A stretch of 14,831 nt of DNA from Planctomycetota bacterium. GTDB taxonomy: Bacteria; JAJVIF01; JAPKYR01. The DNA lies in the NCBI GenBank assembly GCA_030673355.1, contig DAOVJF010000013.1, positions 1 to 14,831 of the forward strand. The letters run 5' to 3'. Positions 1 to 7,877 of this stretch are shown one piece after another. The position numbers were made by a program, and so were the translations under genes. The notes below the pieces were generated by a model that saw nothing but the letters and a program-made list of their open reading frames with translations, made no database searches and was not told the DNA's origin. Positions within the stretch are counted from its first letter, which is position 1, and each line of letters opens with the position of its first letter.

Positions 1-268
1 CGAAATCAGCGTCGATTTCAGGAGCGGTAAATGTTGTCGATTTGGAATTTGGATTGCTAAGAATACCGAATTCGGTGGGATTCACTACCCAGAAACAGGT
101 GATACCTGAGTCGCCTTCTGCATTGACCCTGAATTCAACGGGCGTGCCCTCCGGGACCTCGCCGGGGCCAGAGATACTTCCGACCATGAGAATATTCCCG
201 CCACGATCGCAGCTTAGAATTATGATGAGAAAAAGAACGATTGAAATTCGGGAAGGCAGGTTCATCAT
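1..268 (-). CDS. Lipoprotein, N-terminal part (cut by window edge)
   Basis: This is the first 89 codons of a minus-strand gene whose 3' end lies outside the window. The product starts MMNLPSRIS, has a hydrophobic segment at about residues 8-18 and a lipobox ILSC with the lipidated Cys at residue 20, so it is a predicted signal-peptidase-II lipoprotein. The residue after the Cys is Asp, which in E. coli favours retention in the inner membrane; whether this host follows that rule is unknown. After the leader the sequence looks like an extracellular beta-sandwich (…GEVPEGTPVEFRVNAEGDSG…), possibly Ig- or PKD-like, but too little is present to assign a family. GAGG in GTGAGGCCT lies just upstream of a tandem ATGATG; either ATG could be used. 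The gene starts 63 bases after the stop of the upstream lipoprotein gene, with no terminator seen between them, so the two are probably co-transcribed. Confidence 0.75.
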   Translation of the reverse strand, partial: MMNLPSRISIVLFLIIILSCDRGGNILMVGSISGPGEVPEGTPVEFRVNAEGDSGITCFWVVNPTEFGILSNPNSKSTTFTAPEIDADF

Positions 269-331
269 AGGCCTCACAGAAGTAAATATGTTGAGTAACG
301 AAAATTTCTTTTGATATTCAGGTCCGTAAGA

Positions 332-2557
332 TCACCTGAGTTTGATAATTCGTACGCCGTACTCGCTGTCCACCATGTATAAATAATCACCATCGACCTC
401 GAGATTAATACAATTCCCTTCCGTGAAATAAGAAACCAGTGATGTCATGTTCTCGGGATCGCGGATATCGAATATCTGGACTCCCTGGAAGTTAGCGATG
501 TATGCGTGATGGCCATCTATAACAATTCTTTCGGCATATCCTTCCACTGTGACTGAATCTATGAATTCGAGTTCGCCCGGCCCTGAAATTTTATAAGCTT
601 CCAGGTTGCTTTCAGAGGAGCCCTGTGTGATTACAAATACGTAATCACCACTAATTGCAAGAGCCCTCGCGCGTAACAGGGTAGTGTATTGGTTCAATCG
701 TTGACCCGATTCAGGGGGATCAACGTCGAACACTTCTATCCCGCCGGAATCTCCATAACCGTAAGTGACATATGCGAACCCGTTATTTAATTCCACATCA
801 CTTCCCAGACCGTCAAGGCCCCAAAACCCCACACTTTTTAATCCGGCTGGCGGATCAATATCCCAAATCTGGAAATCACCTGTTCCCCAACCAGAAAAGC
901 CAAAGTGTAAATTACAGATGTAGGCATAACCATTTTGAATTATTATGTCACCAAAACCCTTGTAATAACTAAGGCGCCTTCTATCAACCACAATTTCCAG
1001 GGTATTAATATTAATGATACTTAAACAATTATCGAGATAACTCCAACCGGGTGTCAGTACGTAAGCATACTGACCATCAGTTTCCACTTTTGTGGATGTA
1101 CCCAGCATTTCGATTTCGCCCACCTTGGATGGAAAATTGGGATCGGAAATGTTAAATATACTCAGGCTATCTGAAACTATCAGGAGTTTATTGCCGCTGA
1201 TTGCAATATCGTGTGCAAAATCAAGATCCTGGAAATATCCATGGGAAATAATTGATCCATCCGTGTAAACTCTAACGACATAAACCCTTGACTCGCTTAT
1301 GATGCAGATGCGGCCCCAAGCTGCAGCAATCGCGAAACCTGGAATGGAATTCAAGTGTGAAATATAGGAAAATGGTGTTGCGGGATCCAATGACAGGCGG
1401 TACAAGCTGCTGTTTTCCAGATATACATAAATCGAATTTCCCATAATATCAATGTCCGTAATATTCAATCCTGCATGTGGAGCCTCGGTGATTGGATAAG
1501 TCAACTCAGGAGGGTCAATATCGTAGAGTACAAGCCGGTCTGATTGACTCGCAGCGACATATGCATAACCGTTATTAAGCTCAACTAAATCAAAATTAAT
1601 CTGGGTATTGACTGTCCTGACAACATGGGTCGACTCCGGTGTGCTGATATCCAAAATATAGAATGCGGATTCATCTTTATCGAGAATAACAGCATAATCT
1701 TCGTAAACATCAATTCCAGCGGCACAGGCACCAATGTCAATATGGCCGACAATACTGGCGTTGTCCGGGATGGAAACATCAACAATTGAAATCCCTTCCC
1801 AACCCTGGCAGATGTAGAGATATCCATCCTGAATGGCCATATTTTCCGCATTATTATGAATTTGATTTGTGCTGATAACCCATGGAGACAATGGGTTTTC
1901 GATGTTAATAATAATAAGAACCGAATCATATTGACTTAATAAATATACATAATTTCCTTCTACCTCAATCCATTGCGGGGAATGTGATACGTAACATTTA
2001 CTTAACAACACAGGCTGGTATGTATTAGAGGTATCAAGAATAGCTAACCCGAATTCAGGAGTGAGAATGTATGCAAAATGGCTTTGTACCTCAACATCAA
2101 AAGGAATGATCTCATTATCTACCGTTAATATTTCCTGAAGGTTGAAATAATTACTGTCACTTATTGACACAATCAGAGGTTCGTCCAGTAGATCCGAGAG
2201 GCCACCAAGGTCGGTAACCCTGAGCTGCACCTCGTGGGTCCCTCCCTCGCCAAAGACATGCACCGGTTCCTGCTCTTCACTCTCCGGCTGGAAACCGATA
2301 CCAGGACCATAAGAAAAATCCCATTCCCATTTCACTATGTCGTCATCACCGTCCGGGTCGGTTGAATCATCAAAGAATTGGACCCCAATCCCAACATCAA
2401 CTTCGACTGTACTCACGTGGGCAGCAGCGATCGGTTGTTGATTCACTTTGGGATCGGGAGGGCTCGTGAGAATATTCCCACCACGGGAGCAGCTTAGATT
2501 GGTGGTAAGAAACAGGGATACGAACAGCAGGAGGTGTAAAGCGAGGATGCGATTCAT
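332..2557 (-). CDS. PKD-domain and LVIVD beta-propeller lipoprotein
   Basis: This is a predicted surface or periplasmic lipoprotein of 741 residues. It has a signal peptide (residues 1-22) and a lipobox NLSC with Cys23. A PKD-type beta-sandwich follows at about residues 43-133, with the typical DSTDPDGDDDIVKWEWDF strand pattern. From about residue 140 to the C-terminus there are about a dozen degenerate blades of the LVIVD type. Each has a strand such as GISIVDVSIP, SLSIFNISDP or GVQIFDIRDP followed by a short valine-rich strand, then a G(Y/F)AY(V/I) strand. Three blades carry a distinctive D(I/V)DPP signature. Such propellers usually act as extracellular binding or scaffolding surfaces; no catalytic residues are evident and the ligand is unknown. 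The gene has a strong sigma-70 promoter 38-66 bases upstream and only a weak Shine-Dalgarno (AAAGG, about 13 bases from ATG). It heads a probable operon with the next lipoprotein. Confidence 0.88.
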   Translation of the reverse strand: MNRILALHLLLFVSLFLTTNLSCSRGGNILTSPPDPKVNQQPIAAAHVSTVEVDVGIGVQFFDDSTDPDGDDDIVKWEWDFSYGPGIGFQPESEEQEPVHVFGEGGTHEVQLRVTDLGGLSDLLDEPLIVSISDSNYFNLQEILTVDNEIIPFDVEVQSHFAYILTPEFGLAILDTSNTYQPVLLSKCYVSHSPQWIEVEGNYVYLLSQYDSVLIIINIENPLSPWVISTNQIHNNAENMAIQDGYLYICQGWEGISIVDVSIPDNASIVGHIDIGACAAGIDVYEDYAVILDKDESAFYILDISTPESTHVVRTVNTQINFDLVELNNGYAYVAASQSDRLVLYDIDPPELTYPITEAPHAGLNITDIDIMGNSIYVYLENSSLYRLSLDPATPFSYISHLNSIPGFAIAAAWGRICIISESRVYVVRVYTDGSIISHGYFQDLDFAHDIAISGNKLLIVSDSLSIFNISDPNFPSKVGEIEMLGTSTKVETDGQYAYVLTPGWSYLDNCLSIININTLEIVVDRRRLSYYKGFGDIIIQNGYAYICNLHFGFSGWGTGDFQIWDIDPPAGLKSVGFWGLDGLGSDVELNNGFAYVTYGYGDSGGIEVFDVDPPESGQRLNQYTTLLRARALAISGDYVFVITQGSSESNLEAYKISGPGELEFIDSVTVEGYAERIVIDGHHAYIANFQGVQIFDIRDPENMTSLVSYFTEGNCINLEVDGDYLYMVDSEYGVRIIKLR

Positions 2558-2594
2558 TGTTTGTCACACGCCTTTCGTTTTATCACTCAATCTT

Positions 2595-2623
2595 GATATA
2601 CTACATAATTTGAAGTTTGTCAA
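2595..2623 (-). promoter_or_regulatory. Sigma-70 promoter for the LVIVD lipoprotein gene
   Basis: On the minus strand, a perfect -35 TTGACA (2618-2623) is followed by a 17-base spacer and a -10 TATATC (2595-2600, 4/6). The expected transcript start is near 2588, giving a leader of about 30 bases before the ATG at 2557. Assigned from hexamers and spacing only. Confidence 0.65.
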
Positions 2624-2646
2624 TAGCTATATCAACCGCATATTTT
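2617..2646 (+). promoter_or_regulatory. Candidate promoter for the GNAT fusion gene
   Basis: On the plus strand, TTGTCA (2617-2622, 5/6) is followed by an 18-base spacer and TATTTT (2641-2646, 4/6). Its -35 overlaps the -35 of the opposing lipoprotein promoter because TTGTCAA is nearly its own reverse complement. It is about 120 bases before the chosen start codon at 2765. It is weaker than the opposing promoter. Confidence 0.35.
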
Positions 2647-2753
2647 CACCGGTTTTTTCAGCCAACCCGGGCATGGCATTCATCTCATGCTCAATCATTA
2701 ATTAATGCATTTCATTTCTTTTAAAAGAGGGTTATTATTTCGATGCATGGCTG

Positions 2754-2759
2754 AAGGAG
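2754..2759 (+). promoter_or_regulatory. Ribosome binding site deciding the GNAT gene start
   Basis: AAGGAG ends five bases before the ATG at 2765. The two upstream in-frame ATGs (2705, 2747) have no comparable site, and the residues they would add do not belong to the GNAT fold. Confidence 0.7.
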
Positions 2760-2764
2760 AATCA

Positions 2765-5700
2765 ATGTCCGAATTTTCCATACGTGAGTACCGGGATGAA
2801 GACCTTACCGCGCTTGCGATTCACTGGAAGGAAACCTACGAGAAGAAAGGCTGGCCACCGGGGTTCGAGTTCGGCGGTGATTTCTCGGAGGAAGCGATCC
2901 GAGAGGCCCTTATGCGGTTTAAATATATCGCATGCTGGCTCGGATGGCTCGACGATAAAATAGTGAGCTTCCTTTCATATCGCGTGAGTGGGGAATATCC
3001 TGACATGACCTATGTCGAACTTTTCAATACCCATCCGGATTATCATGGAATGGGTTACGGCCGTAAAATCATGACACATTGTATCGACCGTGCGATCCGC
3101 GACAACGTGAAACGGGTCGATCTTCATACCTGGTCGGCAAACACAAAAGCGGTTCCGCTCTACAAGAAAACCGGATTCTTCTGGCGCCCGAGAACTTCCT
3201 GGGTGCACATGTACAATTTCCTTCCCGCGGTTATCAATAACCCGATCGTCAAGGAGTTTCTCGGGGACACCTGGTGGTACGAGGCGCTCAGGCAGGATCT
3301 TGAGATCAAGGAGAATGACGAACTCTACAACGACTGTTCGTACCATAAATACGTTTTTGAAAAAGACGGGAAAAAGATAGAGGTTCTTGTAGACCCTTCC
3401 ACATCGGGGATTACGGGGATTGAGTCCGACGATCTTACAATCCGATGCGATGTCCCGGGACTGACACATGTCCCGGGGATTCCTCAGAAAGTTATCTGGA
3501 TACTTAAATCCGCGAATAAAAATCCGGTGCAAATAAAAATTTCAAGCGACGGTGCCGATGGAATTGAATATTCCGTAAACGAATCGTTTGAATTGGTGGG
3601 TGAAAAGGAACTGGTTACAGAAGCTGTTCCGTCGGCTGATCTCCGTCCGGATAAAATCGACTGGTATGGGAAACCGGTTTCGTGCAGGATCGAAGTCGAT
3701 GGGAAACAATTCGAGATGTGTCCGGGGATACGAGTGGTCCTGCCGTTCGAGCTGGATTCGAGACCTTATCCACTGCGGTTCCAGCCTGGTGAGGAAGTGG
3801 ATATTGTCCTGAACCTGGAATCGCACATAACCCGGGACACTGTATTCATGCCGGATTTAAGCTCTGCCGGCGATGTAGAAATCATCGGTGATAAATTGAG
3901 GGATCCAATTGAAGTTAAAGCGGAAAATTCATTCGGGATTCCGGTCAGGCTGAGAGCAGGGGATAAAACCGGATCGGGCTTTTTAAAGATAGGCGGGAAA
4001 ATCAGGATCGGTGATGATGAAACAGAGATTCACCCGATCGAAGCGAATGTCGGAATTGCGCCCATTGGACAGCCTGTTGAGATTCCTGACGACGATCCGA
4101 ATGTGACTGCTGTTTCAAACGGGGTCCTTTCACTGAAAATTCAGAGGAAAGGCGGGGAGGTCGGAATTCATAACCAGTCCACGGGACAATTTTATGTGAA
4201 TCTGAAGTCCGATATGATCGGTGAACCGTTCACGACTCAGTTACGCGGGAAAGATTATGACATTTCGGTCAGAACAACGAGCCATGCCGCTGAGATCGGA
4301 TGCAGGGTAACCTGCGATGATTTCCCGGGAATTGTGTACGAGAGGATTATAAAAATCGGTACCGGAAGTACGGTCGATGTGGTCATCAGGTTAAAAAATG
4401 AGAGCGGGAAGCAATTCAATGGAAGGGTTCGATTCGTGGTAAATAACTGGAGCATATCGAAAATAATTATTCCCTTAAAAGACAGAGTTATCCAGGGTCA
4501 GAAGGATTTCATGCTTGGCGGGACCTTACCGCTGCCGAAAGATGTCGATGATTACCCGGAACCGTGGGCTCTGTGGACCGCGCCGGGGTCGCCATCCGGC
4601 GAGAAATTAATGACAGGCATGATTTTCGAGGGCGCCGAGCAGGTAAACTGGCAGGCATGGGACCCGTTATCGATTGAATATGCGGTGGAGAATTTAAATC
4701 CCGGTGAGAGTGTCGAGCTTCCCCACGCACGGCTGATGTTTAATGTCGGGATGTGGCAGGATGTACAGAAGGAAGCGTTGAAAGGTGAACCATCGGTACT
4801 CCCACGATATGCATGCGATGTTATCCACGCTGAGAGTCCGGTGTTTATGGACGATCTGAAACCGTCGGCGATTTTCAACTATATTCGTCCGATAAAACTT
4901 GCCGGGACCGTAATGTTGAAATTCGGTGAGAGCGAAAAAGAAGTTTCGAGGGTGGACTGGGATTTTGATAATCCCATCGAGGTAAGTCTGCCGGAAGTTA
5001 AAATTCAAGATGGAAAACTGTTGGCGATCGATTATTCGATGGCTGGGAAATTTATCGAGCGGACAGGTCAACTACCGGCGCTGATACCGTCAGGATCGAA
5101 GGCTGTTGAAATCAACGAAGGGCGTGAAGGCGATTACGATTTCTTTGACGTTAACAACGGTTGTATCGGTTTCTGTGTCTCACCGAAATTTAACGGCAGC
5201 CTTTTCAGGTTGACCGGGAATTCCGATCCGGATCGTAACCTGGTTTATTCATCGTGGCCGAAACCCGGAATGTGGACATGGTTCAATCCATGGCACGGCG
5301 GTATAGCTCCCGATATGCATCTGGGTGTTCCGTTTTATAAATCGAAATTTGATGGCGACACGGTGAAGCTTCGATGGTCGGGTTATGAATGGGAGGGTGT
5401 CCGAACAACGATAACTCCGATCAGGAAGTACCAGGGATTGAAAATTGAATCGTTTTTCCTGACTCGCCCGGGTTATCCGGTCGTGCTGCACCTGGAGAGA
5501 TTTACAGAAACCACCGGTATCTCAAGTGTTATTCAAACCGAAGGCATGATGCATCCGTGCCCGTCGGGGGATATCCAAAAGAGGTCGGTAACTATCCTCG
5601 ATGAATTTGGTAGAAGATTGAGAATTTCACAGAGCGATACAGGCACACAAGCGTACGGCGGATTCTGGGTCGCGACCAGTGATCCTGAGACCGGTAGGAC

Positions 5701-5944
5701 AATCGGGATTGTTTCCAATAATGCCGGGTTATTTCTCTGGGACGCGGCTGAAAGCGGACAGGCGGTTTTCTGGAGCGACAGGATCAGGACGATCCCGGGG
5801 CAGACTATGGAAATCGCGTCGATGATCGTAGTCGCAGACAAGCCTGATGTGATTCCGGTGTTATCGGATTCGTTCAAATTCTGGGGAAGGACTGTAGCGG
5901 AGGAGGAAGCGGATAAGTCAGTGATGGCTCGGTCGCTGAAATAA
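2765..5944 (+). CDS. GNAT acetyltransferase fused to a ~900-residue beta-rich region
   Basis: The product is 1059 residues from the ATG chosen by its Shine-Dalgarno. Residues 1-150 form a GNAT domain: beta1 FSIREYRDED, the acetyl-CoA pyrophosphate loop HGMGYGRK at about 94-101, and the late motif NTKAVPLYKKTGF near 126-137. Such domains transfer an acyl group from acyl-CoA to an amine; the substrate cannot be read from the sequence. Residues 165-185 (DTWWYEALRQDLE) form a linker. The remaining ~870 residues are rich in alternating beta strands, with Ig-like stretches first. Later segments with conserved Trp/Gly motifs (PKPGMWTWFNPWHGGI, near 830-850) recall mutarotase- or glycoside-type beta-sandwiches, but no fold is assigned with confidence. 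There is no signal peptide, so the protein is probably cytoplasmic. A typical GNAT protein has 150-200 residues, so the fusion is unusual. The gene stands alone and ends five bases from the convergent TOPRIM-like gene. Confidence 0.85.
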   Translation: MSEFSIREYRDEDLTALAIHWKETYEKKGWPPGFEFGGDFSEEAIREALMRFKYIACWLGWLDDKIVSFLSYRVSGEYPDMTYVELFNTHPDYHGMGYGRKIMTHCIDRAIRDNVKRVDLHTWSANTKAVPLYKKTGFFWRPRTSWVHMYNFLPAVINNPIVKEFLGDTWWYEALRQDLEIKENDELYNDCSYHKYVFEKDGKKIEVLVDPSTSGITGIESDDLTIRCDVPGLTHVPGIPQKVIWILKSANKNPVQIKISSDGADGIEYSVNESFELVGEKELVTEAVPSADLRPDKIDWYGKPVSCRIEVDGKQFEMCPGIRVVLPFELDSRPYPLRFQPGEEVDIVLNLESHITRDTVFMPDLSSAGDVEIIGDKLRDPIEVKAENSFGIPVRLRAGDKTGSGFLKIGGKIRIGDDETEIHPIEANVGIAPIGQPVEIPDDDPNVTAVSNGVLSLKIQRKGGEVGIHNQSTGQFYVNLKSDMIGEPFTTQLRGKDYDISVRTTSHAAEIGCRVTCDDFPGIVYERIIKIGTGSTVDVVIRLKNESGKQFNGRVRFVVNNWSISKIIIPLKDRVIQGQKDFMLGGTLPLPKDVDDYPEPWALWTAPGSPSGEKLMTGMIFEGAEQVNWQAWDPLSIEYAVENLNPGESVELPHARLMFNVGMWQDVQKEALKGEPSVLPRYACDVIHAESPVFMDDLKPSAIFNYIRPIKLAGTVMLKFGESEKEVSRVDWDFDNPIEVSLPEVKIQDGKLLAIDYSMAGKFIERTGQLPALIPSGSKAVEINEGREGDYDFFDVNNGCIGFCVSPKFNGSLFRLTGNSDPDRNLVYSSWPKPGMWTWFNPWHGGIAPDMHLGVPFYKSKFDGDTVKLRWSGYEWEGVRTTITPIRKYQGLKIESFFLTRPGYPVVLHLERFTETTGISSVIQTEGMMHPCPSGDIQKRSVTILDEFGRRLRISQSDTGTQAYGGFWVATSDPETGRTIGIVSNNAGLFLWDAAESGQAVFWSDRIRTIPGQTMEIASMIVVADKPDVIPVLSDSFKFWGRTVAEEEADKSVMARSLK

Positions 5945-5949
5945 ATCTT

Positions 5950-6471
5950 TTAAAACCCAGCTTTTTTACGGAAATACTTGAAAGATTTATTACGACTGCC
6001 CTTGGATGCAATATCTATTGAGAAGTGGTTTAGAATTTCCATCATATAGTTAATCCTGGAGGTAAATTTATTTGGCATTCGTTTGTCAAATTCAGCTTTT
6101 GTCAGAGTACTGGTATTTTTAAATGTTTTATTTGTCAGTTCCCGCATCATCTTGTCTGACAAGCCAGCAATGTACCAACTCTCGATTTCATGAATCACCA
6201 CAATGATCTTATCCGGGTTTAGATACCGAGTGTATTTTTTAAGAAGTACTTCTTTTCTTTTAGTTACGCATGGTGCTGCGTTAATATCTGCAACAAAGAA
6301 CAAATCAGCTTTTAGTTTTTTTACTGTTTTTAAAAAACCTGCGATTTTCTTTTTGGGTAATGTTGCATATTCAATAATACTTATTTGAGAGTATCGGTTC
6401 TTGAGTTCGGGCTGTATTACTCGATTGAAAAATCTGCTGTCGTCCGGCCCTTCCACAAAAATAAACAACAT
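5950..6471 (-). CDS. Small TOPRIM-like protein, partner of the AAA ATPase
   Basis: This 173-residue protein begins MLFIFVEGPDD, the strand-Glu-Gly pattern that opens TOPRIM-type nuclease/primase folds (acidic Glu7). A second acidic strand, DLFFVADINAAP (Asp62, Asn64), sits where the TOPRIM DxD motif is expected, though the second Asp is replaced by Asn. A third conserved-looking segment, VVIHEIESWYIAG (about 92-103), resembles the ExxSW(L/Y) region of TOPRIM-like companions of AAA ATPases (DUF4276- or RloB-type proteins). A basic C-terminus (FKYFRKKAGF) could touch nucleic acid. The gene begins 12 bases after the ATPase stop; the gap itself is the Shine-Dalgarno (GGGAGAGG), so it is the second gene of a tight operon. 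Its G+C is low: one 60-base line counted by hand at 6301 gives 27%. Metal-dependent nuclease activity is inferred. The family is not assigned firmly. Confidence 0.7.
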   Translation of the reverse strand: MLFIFVEGPDDSRFFNRVIQPELKNRYSQISIIEYATLPKKKIAGFLKTVKKLKADLFFVADINAAPCVTKRKEVLLKKYTRYLNPDKIIVVIHEIESWYIAGLSDKMMRELTNKTFKNTSTLTKAEFDKRMPNKFTSRINYMMEILNHFSIDIASKGSRNKSFKYFRKKAGF

Positions 6472-6483
6472 TGTTACCTCTCC

Positions 6484-7758
6484 CTAAATCTCCAGTAAGT
6501 TTTGTACGTAAAGATCATCAATGCCCAGGTCGTTCTGCAAAAAGGTTTTTATTTCGTCTTTTTCAGCAGGTCGCGTGATTATTGAGAAGCCATCTTTATC
6601 CCTGCTGACGAGGAGCACGTCCTCAAGATCGGCATGTTTAAGCATTTCCGGGTTGTGGGTTGATGCGATGATCTGCTTTTCGCTGGATGCATCTTTCATC
6701 ATATGAACGACCTTAGAAATTAGGTGAGGGTGAATCCCCCTATCAGGTTCTTCAATGATTGTTAAGGGTTTAAATCCAATGCCTTTTTGTTCAAAGAATA
6801 AGGCAATTATTAATGCTGTAATATTAATTGTCCCATCAGATATCAGGAACGTTGGGAAATAATAATCATCGATATATGTTTCTTTTAATTGGATCATTAA
6901 ATAAGGATCTTCGAGTTGTTTGATTTTAAGATCATCGATAAATGGGAGCGTATCCTTAATAATATTAAAAAATCTCCGTTTGTTCTCTGGGTCTGTTAAA
7001 ACATTTTTTAAAACAAGTGGTAAATTTTTACCGTTTTCATCCAAATCTGCTTTGCCTGTAATTGGAAACACCGATTTAATTAATTTTGTGTCAAAGTCAT
7101 AAATTGAGATTAACTCAAAATTAGTCTTGTAACCTAAATCAGAATAAGGTAATTGTGAACGATCCAATGGGATAGGGAACATTGAGCCTCTGATATTTTT
7201 AAGAAATTCTAGATTTAAGTTAATAGTTTCTGGAAAACCTTGAAATTCGTATTCGTAAACACCTTGGTTATTATTAATTATTACCGTCCCCTCACAAATA
7301 ACTTCCGCATTGTATAAACCTTCACCCCAGACATGACCTTGTGGCACAGCTTGTACTTTGCAAAACCATGTTAACTTATCCTTTGAAATCCTATATTCAG
7401 TTTTATCTATATTCTTATTTGTTTGAATTGAAAATTCATGCAAGGTTTGATGAATATTTAGGTTCATCTGCCCTTGACCTCCCGAGAACCCTAAGTTCTG
7501 GTCAATGTCTGATTGGACTTCTAGGATCAGATCTTTGTCTCCAGAAATTTGGGCATTCTTTAAAAATTGCATCCCTCCTTGCATAGAAACCGCATTTTCC
7601 AATCCATCCGTGACAATATCTCTCAGAAATTGAAAAACCTGGATGAAATTCGATTTCCCGGATGCGTTTGCCCCAATCAGGAGATTGAAGTCCCGCAGCT
7701 CGACTTCCACATCGCGGAAACTTTTAAAATTCCTGATTCTCAGTTTTTTTATTGCCAT
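6484..7758 (-). CDS. AAA-family ATPase, SMC/RecF/OLD-like (AAA_21 type)
   Basis: This 424-residue ATPase has the start typical of the group, IKKLRIRNFKSFRDVEVEL. Walker A is GANASGKS (29-36). A degenerate ABC signature LISDGTINITAL is at 305-316, Walker B with two catalytic glutamates is LTIIEEPDRGIHP at 332-344, and an H-loop STHNPEML is at 366-373. The middle (about 60-300) is the variable insert usual in this family. Such ATPases form ABC-like dimers and in OLD, RloA/RloB and PARIS-type systems control a linked TOPRIM or nuclease effector. No nuclease domain is fused here, but a TOPRIM-like protein is encoded 12 bases downstream, as expected for a split system. The ATG has a Shine-Dalgarno (AGGTGGAG) and its own promoter. 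The gene is AT-rich: one line counted by hand at 7021 is 32% G+C, against about 50% in neighbours, suggesting acquisition by transfer. A role in DNA repair is possible; defence is favoured by context. Confidence 0.88.
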   Translation of the reverse strand: MAIKKLRIRNFKSFRDVEVELRDFNLLIGANASGKSNFIQVFQFLRDIVTDGLENAVSMQGGMQFLKNAQISGDKDLILEVQSDIDQNLGFSGGQGQMNLNIHQTLHEFSIQTNKNIDKTEYRISKDKLTWFCKVQAVPQGHVWGEGLYNAEVICEGTVIINNNQGVYEYEFQGFPETINLNLEFLKNIRGSMFPIPLDRSQLPYSDLGYKTNFELISIYDFDTKLIKSVFPITGKADLDENGKNLPLVLKNVLTDPENKRRFFNIIKDTLPFIDDLKIKQLEDPYLMIQLKETYIDDYYFPTFLISDGTINITALIIALFFEQKGIGFKPLTIIEEPDRGIHPHLISKVVHMMKDASSEKQIIASTHNPEMLKHADLEDVLLVSRDKDGFSIITRPAEKDEIKTFLQNDLGIDDLYVQNLLEI

Positions 7759-7770
7759 GACTCCACCTCA

Positions 7771-7848
7771 GTACACATGCTGTACCAGGCAGACCAAATT
7801 CTGGTCAATAACAAGTATGCATTCACAGGGATTCTGAGTCAACTCAGA
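7771..7848. promoter_or_regulatory. Cluster of short palindromes over the ATPase operon promoter
   Basis: The main element is TCTGAGT-CA-ACTCAGA (7833-7848, 7-bp arms), which covers the -35 of the promoter. Two weaker inverted repeats follow toward the gene: GACCA-5-TGGTC (7792-7806), at the expected transcript start, and GTACA-5-TGTAC (7771-7785), in the leader. The first is a plausible operator; the other two could be chance. No regulator gene is encoded in the pair. Confidence 0.4.
7814..7842 (-). promoter_or_regulatory. Promoter of the ATPase/TOPRIM operon
   Basis: On the minus strand, TTGACT (7837-7842, 5/6) is followed by a 17-base spacer and CATACT (7814-7819, 4/6). The expected start near 7807 gives a leader of about 49 bases before the ATG at 7758. 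The promoter lies in the 119-base gap after the upstream lipoprotein gene; no terminator is seen in that gap, so read-through from upstream is also possible. Confidence 0.55.
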
Positions 7849-7877
7849 TTTAGAAACAGGATTTGTAATTTCTCTGA

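Noticed and set aside
332..2557. A tandem DNA repeat or CRISPR-like array
   Set aside because: The periodicity is at protein level only (degenerate propeller blades of uneven spacing); there are no identical repeats with unique spacers.
2705..2764. A longer GNAT protein starting at the ATG at 2705
   Set aside because: No ribosome binding site precedes it, and the added 20 residues are outside the domain; AAGGAG is placed correctly for the ATG at 2765.
2975..3532. A 185-residue minus-strand reading frame inside the GNAT gene
   Set aside because: It is antisense to the conserved acetyl-CoA-binding region and shows no domain.
5950..7758. Naming the pair as the PARIS system (ariA/ariB)
   Set aside because: The second protein is far smaller than AriB and its motifs fit TOPRIM-like companions in general, so a specific name is not supported.
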